A DNA stretch of 64,000 nucleotides. Source: Brugia malayi. Lineage: Eukaryota; Nematoda; Chromadorea; Rhabditida; Onchocercidae. Shown here one piece after another: positions 22,478-35,694 of the stretch. The notes under the pieces are model-generated. The model worked only from the letters and a program-made list of their open reading frames with translations. It was not told the origin of the DNA and did not search any database. How positions within the stretch are numbered: the first letter of the stretch is position 1; each line of letters starts with the position of its first letter. A program made the translations under genes and the position numbers. The stretch is taken from contig NW_025062479.1 of assembly GCF_000002995.4 (NCBI RefSeq), forward strand, positions 8,671,721-8,735,720. The letters are read 5' to 3'.

Positions 22478-25400
22478 TTACACAATAATTTCTCGCATGA
22501 TTCGCCTTGTACCGTTTGTTGTATAAGATGTTTCATCGCTATCGTGATCATCATGTATTATTGTTGAAGGACCATCTACACTATTTCGGTGGTCGTTTAA
22601 CTCCTGATCGTTTGATGGAAATCTGAAATTATATATCTAAAAATAAAAAATTATTTTAGAGAAAGCATTTGATATAGATTCAGTAGAGCTGAAGAAATCA
22701 AAATGCTCTAAACTTCAATAATACCGAAGTCAAGTTATAAAAAGGGCACAAAATTTTAAGATTTGATGAAAACATAACCTACCCATCTATAAAACCATCA
22801 TATTTGCTGTCTTGGAAAGGAGAGATTTGATACTGTGCACTGCATTCTTGAAGATACGGATCATTGCTGTATTTAAATGGTTCTATATTGGTATTCCACT
22901 GGTCTGCAACCGTACCAGTTCTAAAACAGCTTCTGTGAGATAACACCATATTAGTCGTTTTTGAGTTCTAAGAAGTACATAATATCTAAATTTACGCGGA
23001 AAATCCTTGAGTGTTCTGAGACGACTGCCCATTTGATTTGTTAGTATTGGGAGTTGAACCAAGAGTGAAAATACCGCTATCGGTTTGAGATCCATGAACT
23101 AAAGTATTTTTAGTATTTGACTGCGACAATGGTGCATTAGCATCATTCCTTCTGAAAAAATTTCGTCTTACGAGAGTTTAACAACTCTGAAGGATAAATA
23201 AACTTATTAATTTTCAGAGCATGTGGGCTGAAAATCAAAATATTTCAAAGTTTTTAGCCTACAAATCATACCTTTCGATACTGGTGAAATTCTTCACTTT
23301 TTTATTCTTAAGGTTAAGTGTTCGTCGCATCTGACAGCAGATGATTATGAAGCAAAGTGTAAACAACAGGGAAAGTACTACAGCACCCAGCGGTATCGCG
23401 TACATCCATCCAGATGCCAGAAGAGTTGACGAGACTGTAAATTGTACACAGTTAAAACATTTGTTACAGGTTTCATTAGGACTGCTGCTTCAGACGTACA
23501 TCAAAGTTATCCATCAAGGCCCAGAAGCTATGTCTCTTCCTATCAAAGACATCATTAGCAACTAGTTGAGGTCCAACTGCTGCGGATTCGAACGCGAGAT
23601 ACGCGCACAATGTGGCACTATACAACCACTTCGCCACACATACACCACTGACATCCTCAAAGCTAAATTTAAGTGAAACGAAGTGATCAGTTTATGATAT
23701 TCTCTGTCATCATACGTTCCTATTATTTTCAGAATTCGGAAAGGAAGAACAGTTAGGTGTCCCAAGTCAACGACGGCTGAGTAGGAAAATTAGACCGAAT
23801 AACTTGATAAAAAGCTAACCGATGATTTCTGAGGCAGCCGAACAATTAGCAATATTTAGCTTATGGCACAAGCGAGCTTTCAAATAATCCGCGGATGGTA
23901 CATCATAGATGGGAGTCTGATCAAAACAGTCCAAAGCATGCCAGTTTGCGCTTAATTCTTCGCCACCACTTCTTTCAATGTCCTGCTCATTTTTACTTGA
24001 CGCAAATAGTAGCAGAACACAAAACTCGTCATTTAACTGTTTCGTCTGAAAAAAAAAAAATCAACTATATTTTGAGAAAAATAAATAATTGGTTGCAATT
24101 GCAAAAAATAAATGAAATAATTTTATCATGTCAACGTAACTCTCAGTTGTTGATGTTGCAAATTATCTCTTGACACATAATATTAAGTAAGAAAATCTTC
24201 ATCTGACTAGTTCTTTCACTTTCTGTTTTCGAAACTATACGTAAAAATCGGATTAAACAGAAATGATTTAAAACACGAAAGTTATCAGAATAGAATAGAC
24301 TATTAATTTTAATTAACACTTTTTGGTTTTTAAGTTTCATGAAAATTCCGGAAATTACTGCCTCAAAATCAATTTTCTGCTGAGCGCTATTGTAATAGAG
24401 AGTCAATGGTCGAGGTATTGCTGCACATTCTCGTACATCCGATGTTGTTGCTGTTGTGACCGGAGTCCAGTCACTGCTACCTACTAAATTTCGAGCACGA
24501 ACTCGAAACCAGTACGTACTCAATGGATTCAGATAGCTAATGTTGTAAACCACGTAAGCAATGGAGGAGAAAGCTTGCCTTGAGTGATGATTAGTTTCTT
24601 CTTCCTGAAATAATTTAACCTGATCTTTTTGCAACATAATTGTGTTTGCTAACCATTAACAGTTTCCTAATTCAGAAATCTGCTATAGCAATTCATGGGG
24701 AGTGGAATCATTATCTTCTTATATAATATACAGTAATTATATCTTACTAAAAGAATACATGGATCTTATTGTTCGCATAATTTAGTTTCGCGCTTGAGAT
24801 CTTTTCGAGTTTCCTTATCAATTTAGTTTAATTTTTTTAATATGCAACACTGCAACATTCCATCCTAAAATCACAGCTGCGCTTTGTTGCTAAGAATAAA
24901 AGCAATCAACAACAATGCTGTTTTTCATTAAAAAATTTTCAAAAGATATGTTTACTTCATATAAAGTACTATAGGATGCGTTACGACCATCAATGTAAAT
25001 CGCTACGGGTTCCACTGAATCAGGGATCCCTTTTGCTGGATTCACTTTACGATATTCGAGCTGGAAGTTTTGTTCTTCACCACCGTCAAAACTTGGCCGC
25101 CATCCAACAAACAGTGAAGTTGACAATGAAGATATCAACTGGAGGTCACGTGGAGCCTGTGGCTTGCCTATAGCACAATTCACTTATATTATTAAATTAC
25201 ACGTTCCAGGCACAGAATTAGTAATTAATATGACTGTTCTGCTATGCATTGTTATTTAGTACCTCAAGATGGAAAGAAGAAATACATTTAGACTATGTGT
25301 CACTCTTGAAACAGTAATTGACATGGTAAAAACTAATGATTTCATTCAAAAAATTGAGCTTACTTTTTGCCTGTAATTTGATAACCAACTCCTGCTTTTG

Positions 25401-28400
25401 TCCATTACCATTGCTGGTTCGACAAATATATGGCCCATGATCGTAGATTACCGAATCAGTGATTTCTAGAATCGATTGAAACTCATCTATTTTATCATTT
25501 AGACGAATGTTACGCACAACATATCGGGATTGCCCATCACGTACTTCACTTCCATTCCGGATCCACGTAAATTCCGGATCAGGACGTGCTGATACATGGC
25601 ACACAATCCGTGCCTAAATAAACTTACAAATGCAAGTATTTTACAGCTCAGCATTTCAACATTAATTGTACTATGATATTGAACTTCAAAATCATATTTC
25701 TATATCTTGTACTGAATATTTATTCAGTCTGTCAAATCCAGGATTCAGACCAAATTATAACCTATCTTTTAAAACGATCATATTGTACCTGCTAAAGCAT
25801 CAAAATAGAGAATTTTAAATTGCAGTTTTTTGAAATATGATTCGTGTGCAGAACTGTAGACTTACAGTAGATCCAATATCAGCAGCAGCCAAAGCATCGC
25901 TTGGATATCGTTCGTTAAGTATAACTGGTCCATGTATTACGCTAAGTGCCATCGAACTGGTTACAAATTTCTGTAAGCCGTTACTGAATTCGCATGAGTA
26001 ATTGCCCTTATCGTTCCATGCTAACGGCTGCAGGAAATTCAAGAAAACAGTCATTGTGATGGAGCAAAAATCACTTTTCGAGCAGCTAAAAAAAGGGCGT
26101 TTAACAGTTGCTTTAAATTAAGTTAAATTAGTAATAAAAATAAATTGTAAGTCAAAAATTAATGTGATTTACTGACTCGCTTGGATGTTGTTCTGAATTG
26201 ATCAACCAATGAGAATTGCTATCTTCTTTAATTACTTGTCCATCTTTGAGCCAATGGAACTGTGGAACTGGATAACCTTGAGCTTCGCATCTCAAAGTGA
26301 CGGAAATTTCACCAGTGTTGAAAATTAAACTTTCTGGCAGCGGATGAGTTATTTTTGATGGTTCAACCACCTAAATCGCTTCACTTTTATGAATAGAACA
26401 CGCATTGTCAGTAGTGTCCACTACCGTCCAATTAATGCTTGTGTGTTAAGCAATGCATTTTCTAAGTGTTAAAAAGTTTTGTTTAATATGCAAAAGGAGC
26501 TGTAACCATAAAACCACAAAATCGATATTTATATGGTAATCAAGAGAGAAGATATAAATCTGCAAAAGATCGCTTGTTTCACAACAATCTGGTTAGTATT
26601 TATGCCCTGAATTTCAGTACAAAATATTTGGTAAGTCAAAAGTTTTTCGCATCAATTTTTGTCATTGCTTTTGATTTGTTTTGACCTCGCTTGTCTACAG
26701 AATCCACAAATCAATAAGATTTTGAAGCACTGAAATCTCATTATATCGAATCACACTAACCTGTATCGTTAAAACGCCTTCCACTCCATCACCGATTCTG
26801 TTAAATGGAATACATCGATAAACACCATTATCAGCTAATGTAGCACGTTCAACGGTGTAAATTGGAGTTTTTCGTTCTTCATAACTACCAGAGGAGGATG
26901 GTGTCAACCAACGGTATTCCGCTTCCGGACTGCCAATGTCAACCGCTGTACACCTTAATGTTGTTTCGCCCCCAACTGCAACTACGGTACTGGAAGCCGC
27001 TATTAATGCTTTTCCTGGTCGGCGCAATACCTGTAATTTTTAAGGACTTACCATCACATAAACAATAGAATGAAATAAGATCAAAGATTAATTTGTTTTT
27101 CGAAACTTTCGAAGTTATGATTTTTAAGAAAAATACCCAAAAGCCTACATATTCAATTTTAATTTCTTGAAATTTGCCATCCAAGGAAAGCAGTAACCTG
27201 CTGAAACTCTTCGAAAGTAGAAATTAAATTCGAGAAAAATTAAAAGTCAAATCCACTCAATCTTGCAGGAATCTGTTGAGCTTCCCATACCAATTATCTT
27301 ACTCTTGTAATTATTTTTTAATAGCCAAATGAGAAAATTACATCAACAACAGTAAATGCTCGACCGGTCCGTGTTATTGATCCTGATTTCGCATTGTGAA
27401 CCGTTAATGTGTTGATTGCTGTACACGTGTAATTGCCGGATTGTGTTCTAAACATGAGATTGATATAAATTCTGCTCAAAATTGAGTAACTTTACAAAAA
27501 GTAATTATTCAATGGGTTTTTCCTTGTTTTTCCCTAAGCATTCTCATTTCAAAAGAGGAATTAATGCAAGCCTTTCTATAGAATTAATTTTGAAGATCGA
27601 TCCCTCATGGACAATGTCATGTGGTCCAGACCAAATAATTGAACTAGCTGGTGGATTAGCATCAACTGCGCACTCCAATGTTACTGCATCGCCTTCTGCG
27701 GGATTTATCCGTTCCTTTAAAAAAAGAAACAATAGTTTTGGTTTAATGTAACAAATAAACAAGCCAGCAACTATCAAAACCTTAATTAACAGGTTGCATT
27801 AAAGAAATAGTTTTATATTCGTACTGCAAGAAGTCTTGCACATTCCTGACAATTTCTATGTAGGAAATATTTATAACCATTCACTTTAACTTGAACGACC
27901 GGTCCATACTGAACATTCAGTGTTAACTGATCAACACCACTTTCGATTGAATTTGTTGCTATGCACCGAAAATCACCGTCATGCTTTCGTTTGACTGAGA
28001 ATTGCCAGTTTGTTCCGGCAAAACGTTCACCTAAAGTTAAGACCTGATTTTGGCACCATTTCATGCCATCAATAGCAGAAACCAGTGATATTTGAGAATG
28101 ATTGCTTCATAATCGATAATGAACAAAAACGAACAACAAAAACAAATTCAATTTACCACTAGCGACATGATACCATTCGAACTGTGATGGAGCAGGATTA
28201 CTATTTGCTGAACATGTCAATTCTATACGTTCTCCTTCTTCCACATTGTAATCATGCACTGGACCAGCGCGAACTTGTGGTCCATATAACACCTTAAAAG
28301 TAAATCATCAAATCATCGTATTCGTGTTCTAATAAATTAGAAAGCATAACTAATCTGTTCAAAAAATTTTTCTTAACAAAGTGATATGCAAAAATACTTC

Positions 28401-31400
28401 TTAAAAAAAAATCTGCGAAATTTTTTAAAAAATCGATGGATCATGAAATGCGCTGAGAATTCTCTGCCATAATTATAATTATTTGTCGTAAAATTGAATC
28501 ATCTTTGATTCAATCTATTTAGTAGCTGCCTATTAGTGTAACTAAATCAAAAATAATTTATTAATTTATTATAAGAATTAGTTTATATAAATCTAAGCTA
28601 ATTTCTAACTAAATTAAAGTTAACTACGTTAGCAACTTAACCTTTAGATAGGCTTAAGTCTATTACGAAATACTTTTCAGTCTTACTAAACTTTGGAAAT
28701 GCATAAATAACTTAATAAAAGTGAAAGTCTGGAAACTGATCCCTCTTCCTTATATTTGTGTTTGTTGTTTCATGTTAATCATGCATTGGACATCATTGAT
28801 TAACGGTCAGGACGATGATATCATTTCAGGGTCGTTTGATTGCACAAATGAAAAGTAAATGGGAGCAGTGTGTTACATAATATGTTATTGACCTTAAGGA
28901 TACGTCGACATTGCAACTACTAATAGTTTGATCAGATATTACAATCAATGCATCATATGCACAAAGGTTCATCCACCAAATATTTACGAGGAGTGTTTCA
29001 GAACTACAAAATACAAGTTCCGATACTGGGCAAGGGAGTTTATGAGACACAGGTATTACCACTATTACTACTCTTACTAGCAAGCTGTTTCGAAAAAATG
29101 AATAAAAATAGGATCAAATATCTCAACGTCAGCTGTAAAAGTTGTTAAGAATATGCGGTTGAGATGCCACCCACATCTCTACCGCAAACAGTTCAGAACG
29201 GATATTACTAATAGTAAAGGACCGTACCATATAACTCTGAATGCATTACATTGAAAGTTGAATTGTTTAAATGGATGAAGTGAATTTACTTCTTTTTAAA
29301 GATATTTATAACTTTTCAAATTAGAAAAAAATAACTTACATTTAAGCGAGTTGTGCTGGCGTCTTTATGCTCACCCTTCGGCAATGCTTCATTCCAAACC
29401 TGACAATTCAAAAAAGCTTCATTATCCTCTGCATTTACTCGCCACCTACAAATAAATTTTTATCCATCAAATCTGATACAAAGGCATGAAGATCGCTTAT
29501 AATAGAAAAATATTCAGTACCATTATAAAAATCTTTAATTATTAACGGTTTGACATACTGAAGAATGGATACGGATGGTCGATCGAGCGAACCAGACGAT
29601 CTCACGTGGTACCATTCTTCCGGTACCATAGATCTATTACTGAAAACCCACACAAATGAAGGCGATGGATTACCACCCGTTGTTTGGCATTCAATCGTTA
29701 CCAATTCACCTTCCTGGACTGCTGCGGATGGTTGCCGAGTGATTACTGGCTTTTCCGGTTCCACTAAAATGATTCTAGATAAATTACTTCAATGAAAGAG
29801 CATTTTCATATAATAATCTATGTTGTATTTTGGTTAATTGGTTGTTGAGTAAATTCACAACTGCCAAATTTATTCAATAATCAACTTATAATAAAACTTT
29901 AACTGCTGATTAAGTGAAGGTTCCATATTGAAATTACTTTTGTTTCACAAGCAGTTTAAATTAATACTGTTACTATTATCATATGCAAAAATCATTCGGC
30001 ATCATTTTTCGAAAAGGAAAAGCTTGATCTTATAAAAGGAAATCGATTTGTCCTAGCTCTCCAGGCGTTCTTTTCAAAAAAATATAACAATTTTGTGCTA
30101 TCTATGCTGGCGAAAATTCAATAATAAACACCTGTCTTACCTCAGTCACAATATATGCTCTTTTCCGCTCCCTACGGTAATTATAACCTTAAAATATCCA
30201 GTTAAAACACCTTTATCCTTCAAAACAAGAAGTGATTGTGGAGGTAAGCTGAAAAGTTATGTCTGAAAAGGTAAAGGCTCCCTACAAGACAATACGTGTT
30301 ACATAAATAACTTTTGGAATAAATGAGGTGCAGTTAACAGCTGGAAGTTCAAATTATCCAATAAAAATTTCTTCTTCTCATAGAACATATTCGGCATTCT
30401 TCAAATTTTTTCTTAACTAATAAAATATTATCAACTTGTTTCTTATGACTGAAGAATATAATAAATTAGTTCTTAACCCACCCTTTCCAAATCTTTCGTA
30501 AATCGGACGAAAACTAGTTTTTCCACTTTCTCTTCTTCAGAATTCATCTTTTGATAATGCTAAGTCTCTGATTGGCATACGGCTTATTTAATGTAGTATC
30601 ACCCTTCCTGCATTTCATTTTAAGGCAGTTCGTGAAAAATCGTTTTTATCCTTCTCTTCCTAACAACTGAAGACGATTATTCGTAGAAAATGAACCATCT
30701 TTCAGCATCCCCTTCTAGTTCCCTATATAATTATTGTATTATGAGCATACCTATTTTTGCATTAATTATAACGCACTCAAATGACCGTATTTGAAAAGAC
30801 ACACGACACAGATATAAGGTGACAACCTTTAAGAACTCCTATGCCATCTTCAAAAGGAAACAAGGACAAAGAGAAAGATCACAATAAGTATCAGTAGTTA
30901 ACAATTTCAATTCTACATTAATTCCCATTTTACAAATTATGCTCATGCTTCATAAATTTCCAACTCTGTATACAATATGTCTCATGTCCCATCTGTATAA
31001 GCAAAGTGGCTGTAAAAGTTGCGATGATAGTGGCGATAATTGAATAGTGATTCTTACTTTTTCTCAACGATAATAATCTTCTTTATCTAGTATAAAATAT
31101 CATTGTCTCCATCAATGTCATAATAAAAACTTTTAGAAAACTATTCCATTATATCAGAATTCAGAGAATCTAACATCTATTTATTGAACTGTACAAATTC
31201 ATGGAACATCAAGTACATATCTTTTCTCATTAATCCTAATAGATTGGTCAAAGATAAACTGCTTGAACTTATCCTATTATCGGTACATTTATAAAATTCA
31301 ACGAAATATTTTCAATCCAAAATGATAATAAAGTGGTGCGATTTGGTGGTCCCTATTAAAATGAAATAAATAAAATATAAAGATAATTTTTAGTCAATAG

Positions 31401-33988
31401 CTAGTCTTTATGTTGACAAAATGGATATACAGTGAGTAATTCGGATGACCGAGATGCTCTGAGCCGCGCTACTAGCAAACAAACATTGCGGCTCGACATT
31501 CGTCTTTAAGGGGTTGTAAACATACTGACCTCAATTGATTACATGCTTATTTGCGATTGCTTTCTGAAGTTTTGCCATGTCTAAAATTCCACCTTCTAAA
31601 GTTTAATTCTTCCAAAACCATACCTTCATGGAACTACGAAATCATAGTGATTTCATGTTATATCTACTTTTTTCTTCAAAATTTTTAAAAAGAATGGAAT
31701 GCAAGTTCTACAAAGCTTAAGTTCTATAACTATTTTCAGCGGTGTTGTGTTTTTCATTTTATTCGTCCCTCAAAAGAACTTTTACACATCACAGATAGAA
31801 CAATTATATCAAACACCCTTCCAGCAGTAGATTTTAGCTTCATTTTCAAAAGTGTTATGCTACAATTTGAATGTCTAGACGCATCAGCAGCAGCAATCCA
31901 TAGATGAATTTAAGTAATACATTACCAAACATCCCGACCCAAATGTAAGTTAGATTTAACTATTTCAACTTTGGCTGCAAACATACTAAATTTCATTATT
32001 ACTATTATATTAGCAAGTTTTATCAGCAAACTTCGAAATATTTTGTTATCTAATCTTTGACAAAAAAAAAAACAACACTGAATAAAAAAGTGAATAATGA
32101 TAATCAAGATTATTATCTAATGCAATTTTCTTCTGCAAACGAGATTTCTATCTTTTTGTGAATGACACAAAAGAGCCGAGTCTCTTCTATTAAATGATTT
32201 ATGGCATGGGGTTGGATTAAATATCCTTTGTTTTACTATCTGATTCATTCTTCTGGAAAAAACAATGAGCAAAATAAATTTTCATGATTTAAAATATATA
32301 TCAGGTAACTGAGGCTTCTAAAAGTTGTAAAAAAAGTTTTGAAAGACATATTCCACACATCTATTTTTGTATATTTAATTGTGCATAGTGATTCTAGCAT
32401 GTACTACCGGAAATAATATACAAACATAATCTTAATGAAACTTATTCAGTTATAAGATCAATCGTATTTTACTGTCAGTTGAAACTCTTTGATGGTTAAT
32501 TCATTTTACCGTTCATATTATGCGAATTCTAAGAATTGATGCAATAAAGAGAGAAAGCGTCGATTGTCCCCAGAATATGGCAATTGATGACAAGAAGAGT
32601 TGCAGACACATTGAAGAATGGAAGATAGGATTGGAAAGACGGAGCAGTTCATACCTCAAAATTTAATTCACAGTCAGTTTCGCTTCACTGAATGTATCTG
32701 TCATTCATAATACATAAAAAGTATTTTACTACGCTATATGACTCACCGAAAAGTAATGCATGTAATATACACGAATGCATATTTGCTTGTTTGGCAGCTA
32801 TGCGCTTGTTTAATGTTAGTCTGTCAATAGGCTTTAATCTAAATATTAGTGCAAGGGGGTGGGGGCCGTACATATTTAGGCTTTAGCCTAAATATTATCC
32901 TTGTAAAACCTTTCACAAATTTTAAATTATTACCATCATCGCCTAACATTTCACTGATATTTTCATTTAAAGCATTACACTCACAAATCACAATGAATTT
33001 GACACTAAATTTAGTATCAAATAAAACTTTTAGAGTGTAATTTAACATGAATCAGTCAAAAAACTTCAATCCGACTACCACTCAATATTTACCTACTGCT
33101 TGAAAAGTTGAAGAAAATTCCAAACAAACGGAAAAACGTTAATTTTCGTACTATAATTATGTTCCAGTCTTGATTATGAGGATTGGAAAAAGTCTCAAAT
33201 TATCATGTACGTAAACAAACCAACGACAACAACATTTGCTTGTACGGTATACTGTGCTCCAGATTCCTTGTCTAGAAGAGTGCAAAAGAATTTCCCATTA
33301 TCTCGACGAAAAACAACATGGCGAATTTTTAAATTATATGCGCCATTTGTTTGTAATAATTCGTAGTGTTGTTTTGAAAATGACACACCATTACGTGTAA
33401 GATGCCTAAATTATTTTTTCATAATTTTTCTTTTTTTCAATTCAAAATTTGCAATCTCTTTTCCCCTACCTTCATTTTTTTTTTCTTTTTTTCTTGAAAC
33501 TACAGAAGAAATAAATACATTTCTTTTTGAAGCAAAATGCTTTGATACGAAATGTGCCCTAATAAATTTTGCAGTCTCCTCTCAGTGTCCCGAAATAATT
33601 TTCAAATCGTTTCCTCAACCATACAAACCACCATGTTACAGTTTATTTACAATGGAAGGAAAAATTTATTCAAACAAAAAAAAGTATTTTCTTCCTGATT
33701 CATCCGACGTAATGAACTAAAAATTGCAGTATTTCTACGAAACAATTGATATGGTTTGAAAAATATAGAAATTATTTCAAATTTTGGGGCAGAGTAAAAA
33801 CTGCCAAAATATTTCATTTACAGTTAAAACCAACCTGGGTAAATCACCTGCTACAACTGTCCAGCTTGGCTCATATCGAGTACGATTACGGAATTCAGGA
33901 GCAAAGCTGCACTGCATTTCTGGGCCTTCTTGTCCTTCTCTAACATAGTAAGGTTCTGCTTTCGGTCTTGTCAAGAACACAGCATCTT
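22478..33988 (-). CDS. syg-2: SYG-2 / nephrin-type immunoglobulin-superfamily adhesion receptor (first exon not included)
   Basis: Nineteen exons join in phase: 33988-33835, 33405-33221, 29763-29559, 29445-29340, 28292-28157, 28030-27885, 27714-27572, 27447-27342, 27030-26761, 26370-26173, 26027-25866, 25613-25364, 25167-24956, 24604-24359, 24045-23820, 23434-23272, 23151-22996, 22920-22783, 22622-22478 (3347 bp, about 1115 aa). Seven Ig domains follow one another with paired Cys and Trp (for example VTIECQTTGG, IELTCSANSNPAPSQFEWY, GNYTCTAINT). Then come an FN3 domain (PQAPRDLQL to YWFRVRARNLVGSSDW), a 100-residue Cys-containing stem, one TM helix (YAIPLGAVVLSLLFTLCFII), and a tail of about 170 aa ending in REIIV. 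SYG-2 is the C. elegans nephrin-like partner of SYG-1 that marks synapse sites (family knowledge). The signal peptide exon is missing; the 5' end shown starts in a codon split by an intron. One intron uses GC-AG (27571-27448). Confidence 0.88.
23576..23650 (-). tRNA. tRNA-like sequence (pseudogene or tRNA-derived SINE head) in a syg-2 intron
   Basis: On the minus strand there is an A-box-like TGGCGAAGTGGT whose D-stem TGGC pairs with GCCA, and 44 bases after the start of that box a B-box-like GTTCGAATCC. The spacing suits a pol III type 2 promoter. The anticodon arm, T-stem and acceptor stem do not pair well, so I do not call a functional tRNA or an anticodon. It lies in the intron between syg-2 exons 24045-23820 and 23434-23272. 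Confidence 0.4.
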
Positions 33989-35653
33989 CTACAAAAAAAA
34001 AAAATCAAAATTTACAGATAATAAATGATTAATTAAAAAATGTTGTTATATCATTTTCTCCATTTTCTTACAAGTAAAGATCAAAAATTTCTCCTTCTAA
34101 GCAATGAAAAATATGCAAAAACAAAAGACAAAAACATTTAGCAGTTATTAAAACTACGCTATTAAAATCCCTCTCTCATCAAACATATTGCACTTATCTA
34201 ATGCAGAGAGAAAGAAATATGCTCATGTCATACCTTGACGATTCAATAATAGCAAAGGTATTTGGATGTGCAATAAGTTTATTGGTGATTAGCGATCTTA
34301 TGGAAATTATAATTTCGGCAAATAATGGGTGATGCATAAAGAAACAGTTGGAGGTCACTGTTGGACTAAGTAACAATACTGTGATAATAGTGCGTGTTAT
34401 GATTTGTCATTGAACACAACATTTTATGACAATGTTTACATACTGTTCTATAAGAAAGATTTCATAATCTAAAACAGCAAATAACGTTATTTTATTGAAC
34501 AAATATGAGTACATTTTTTGAAACAACACTTTAAATTTTGATTAGAAATAATCCAATTTAGATTTATAATGACTGGGGATAATTTACGGAAGCATATCAA
34601 ACTATTCCCCACTATCACAGTGTATTTGATATCAGAAAAGGTAAAATGAATGGATAGAATAGATCGCATATGAATAATGGCATGGTTGTTATTAAAAATA
34701 AAAAAGCAAAAATGGAACGTAAAGAAGGAGTTCAGTTACCCGATGTAAACTACATATAAACACACAGTCAAGCTTGAGGTTTCTAAATTTGTTTTCTTTT
34801 GTTTTTTTTTTCGACCTGATTCCACTATTTCTCACCATGACCTATGTAACTAAATTGATAGAAAGTTACCCGTTCTTATCACAATTCAAAAAAAAAAAAA
34901 GAGGTAAAAAAATGGAATAATATCATTATGAAAAGTTTGTAGTTTCATTTTGTAAAATTTACATAGGCAAAATCACCTACTTAACCTTAAGCGGTTCTAA
35001 TCTGCCTATTATTAGAATTTCACCCTGGATAATAAAATGCATAAATTGGTTTTGTGACAGGTGCACAGCAAATGTAATATTAAAAGCTTATAATAACTTT
35101 AATACATACCCATTAAATGTACTGAGTGATATTAAAGGCAGTAATTGAAGAAAGAATTATTAAATCGCCTCACTAAAGCACTTTCCATGCTATTAATATA
35201 TGCTGATTCAAATAGTTGGTGAGTTGGAAAGAAGTACTTAATATTTGATCAATTCAGAAAAATGACAATTATTTTAAATGTATGGCACAAGATGCATTTT
35301 AAAAAACAATCATGACACATGTCATACTCGTAACACCCAAGCTTTATTCGAAAATTGGAAATTTAAAAAATTGAGAGTCTGACGACTCCTAGTGATCGCT
35401 CTTATGCTAAATGCTCTCTTGTCATAAGGATGTAAAAAGATATACAGTAAATAAAAAAATGGATCGAATTTCAAAAATTTTTGTCATCTATCAATTCAAT
35501 TTTGATTTTTTTTCTCTTTATTTCAATCAGCTTGCAAATAAAGATAAACAAACATTACCTCATAGGAAAAACGAAACATTGGATTAAAATTCTCAAATAT
35601 GGGAATTTTGTAAAAGTTGGGATTCAAATTTGTTAATGTGATAACACATTAAC

Positions 35654-35694
35654 ATTGCAAGCCAACAATTAACACATTAAAGTTGGCTTGCAAT
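35654..35694. repeat. Perfect 13-bp inverted repeat (hairpin)
   Basis: ATTGCAAGCCAAC (35654-35666) and its exact reverse complement GTTGGCTTGCAAT (35682-35694) flank a 15-base loop. The word TAACACATTAA occurs just outside the left arm and, as AACACATTAA, again in the loop. The arms are richer in GC than the surroundings. Confidence 0.85.

Noticed and set aside
22883..23765. Short frames over the syg-2 cytoplasmic exons and adjacent intron
   Set aside because: Other-frame shadows of exons that join in phase in the syg-2 model.
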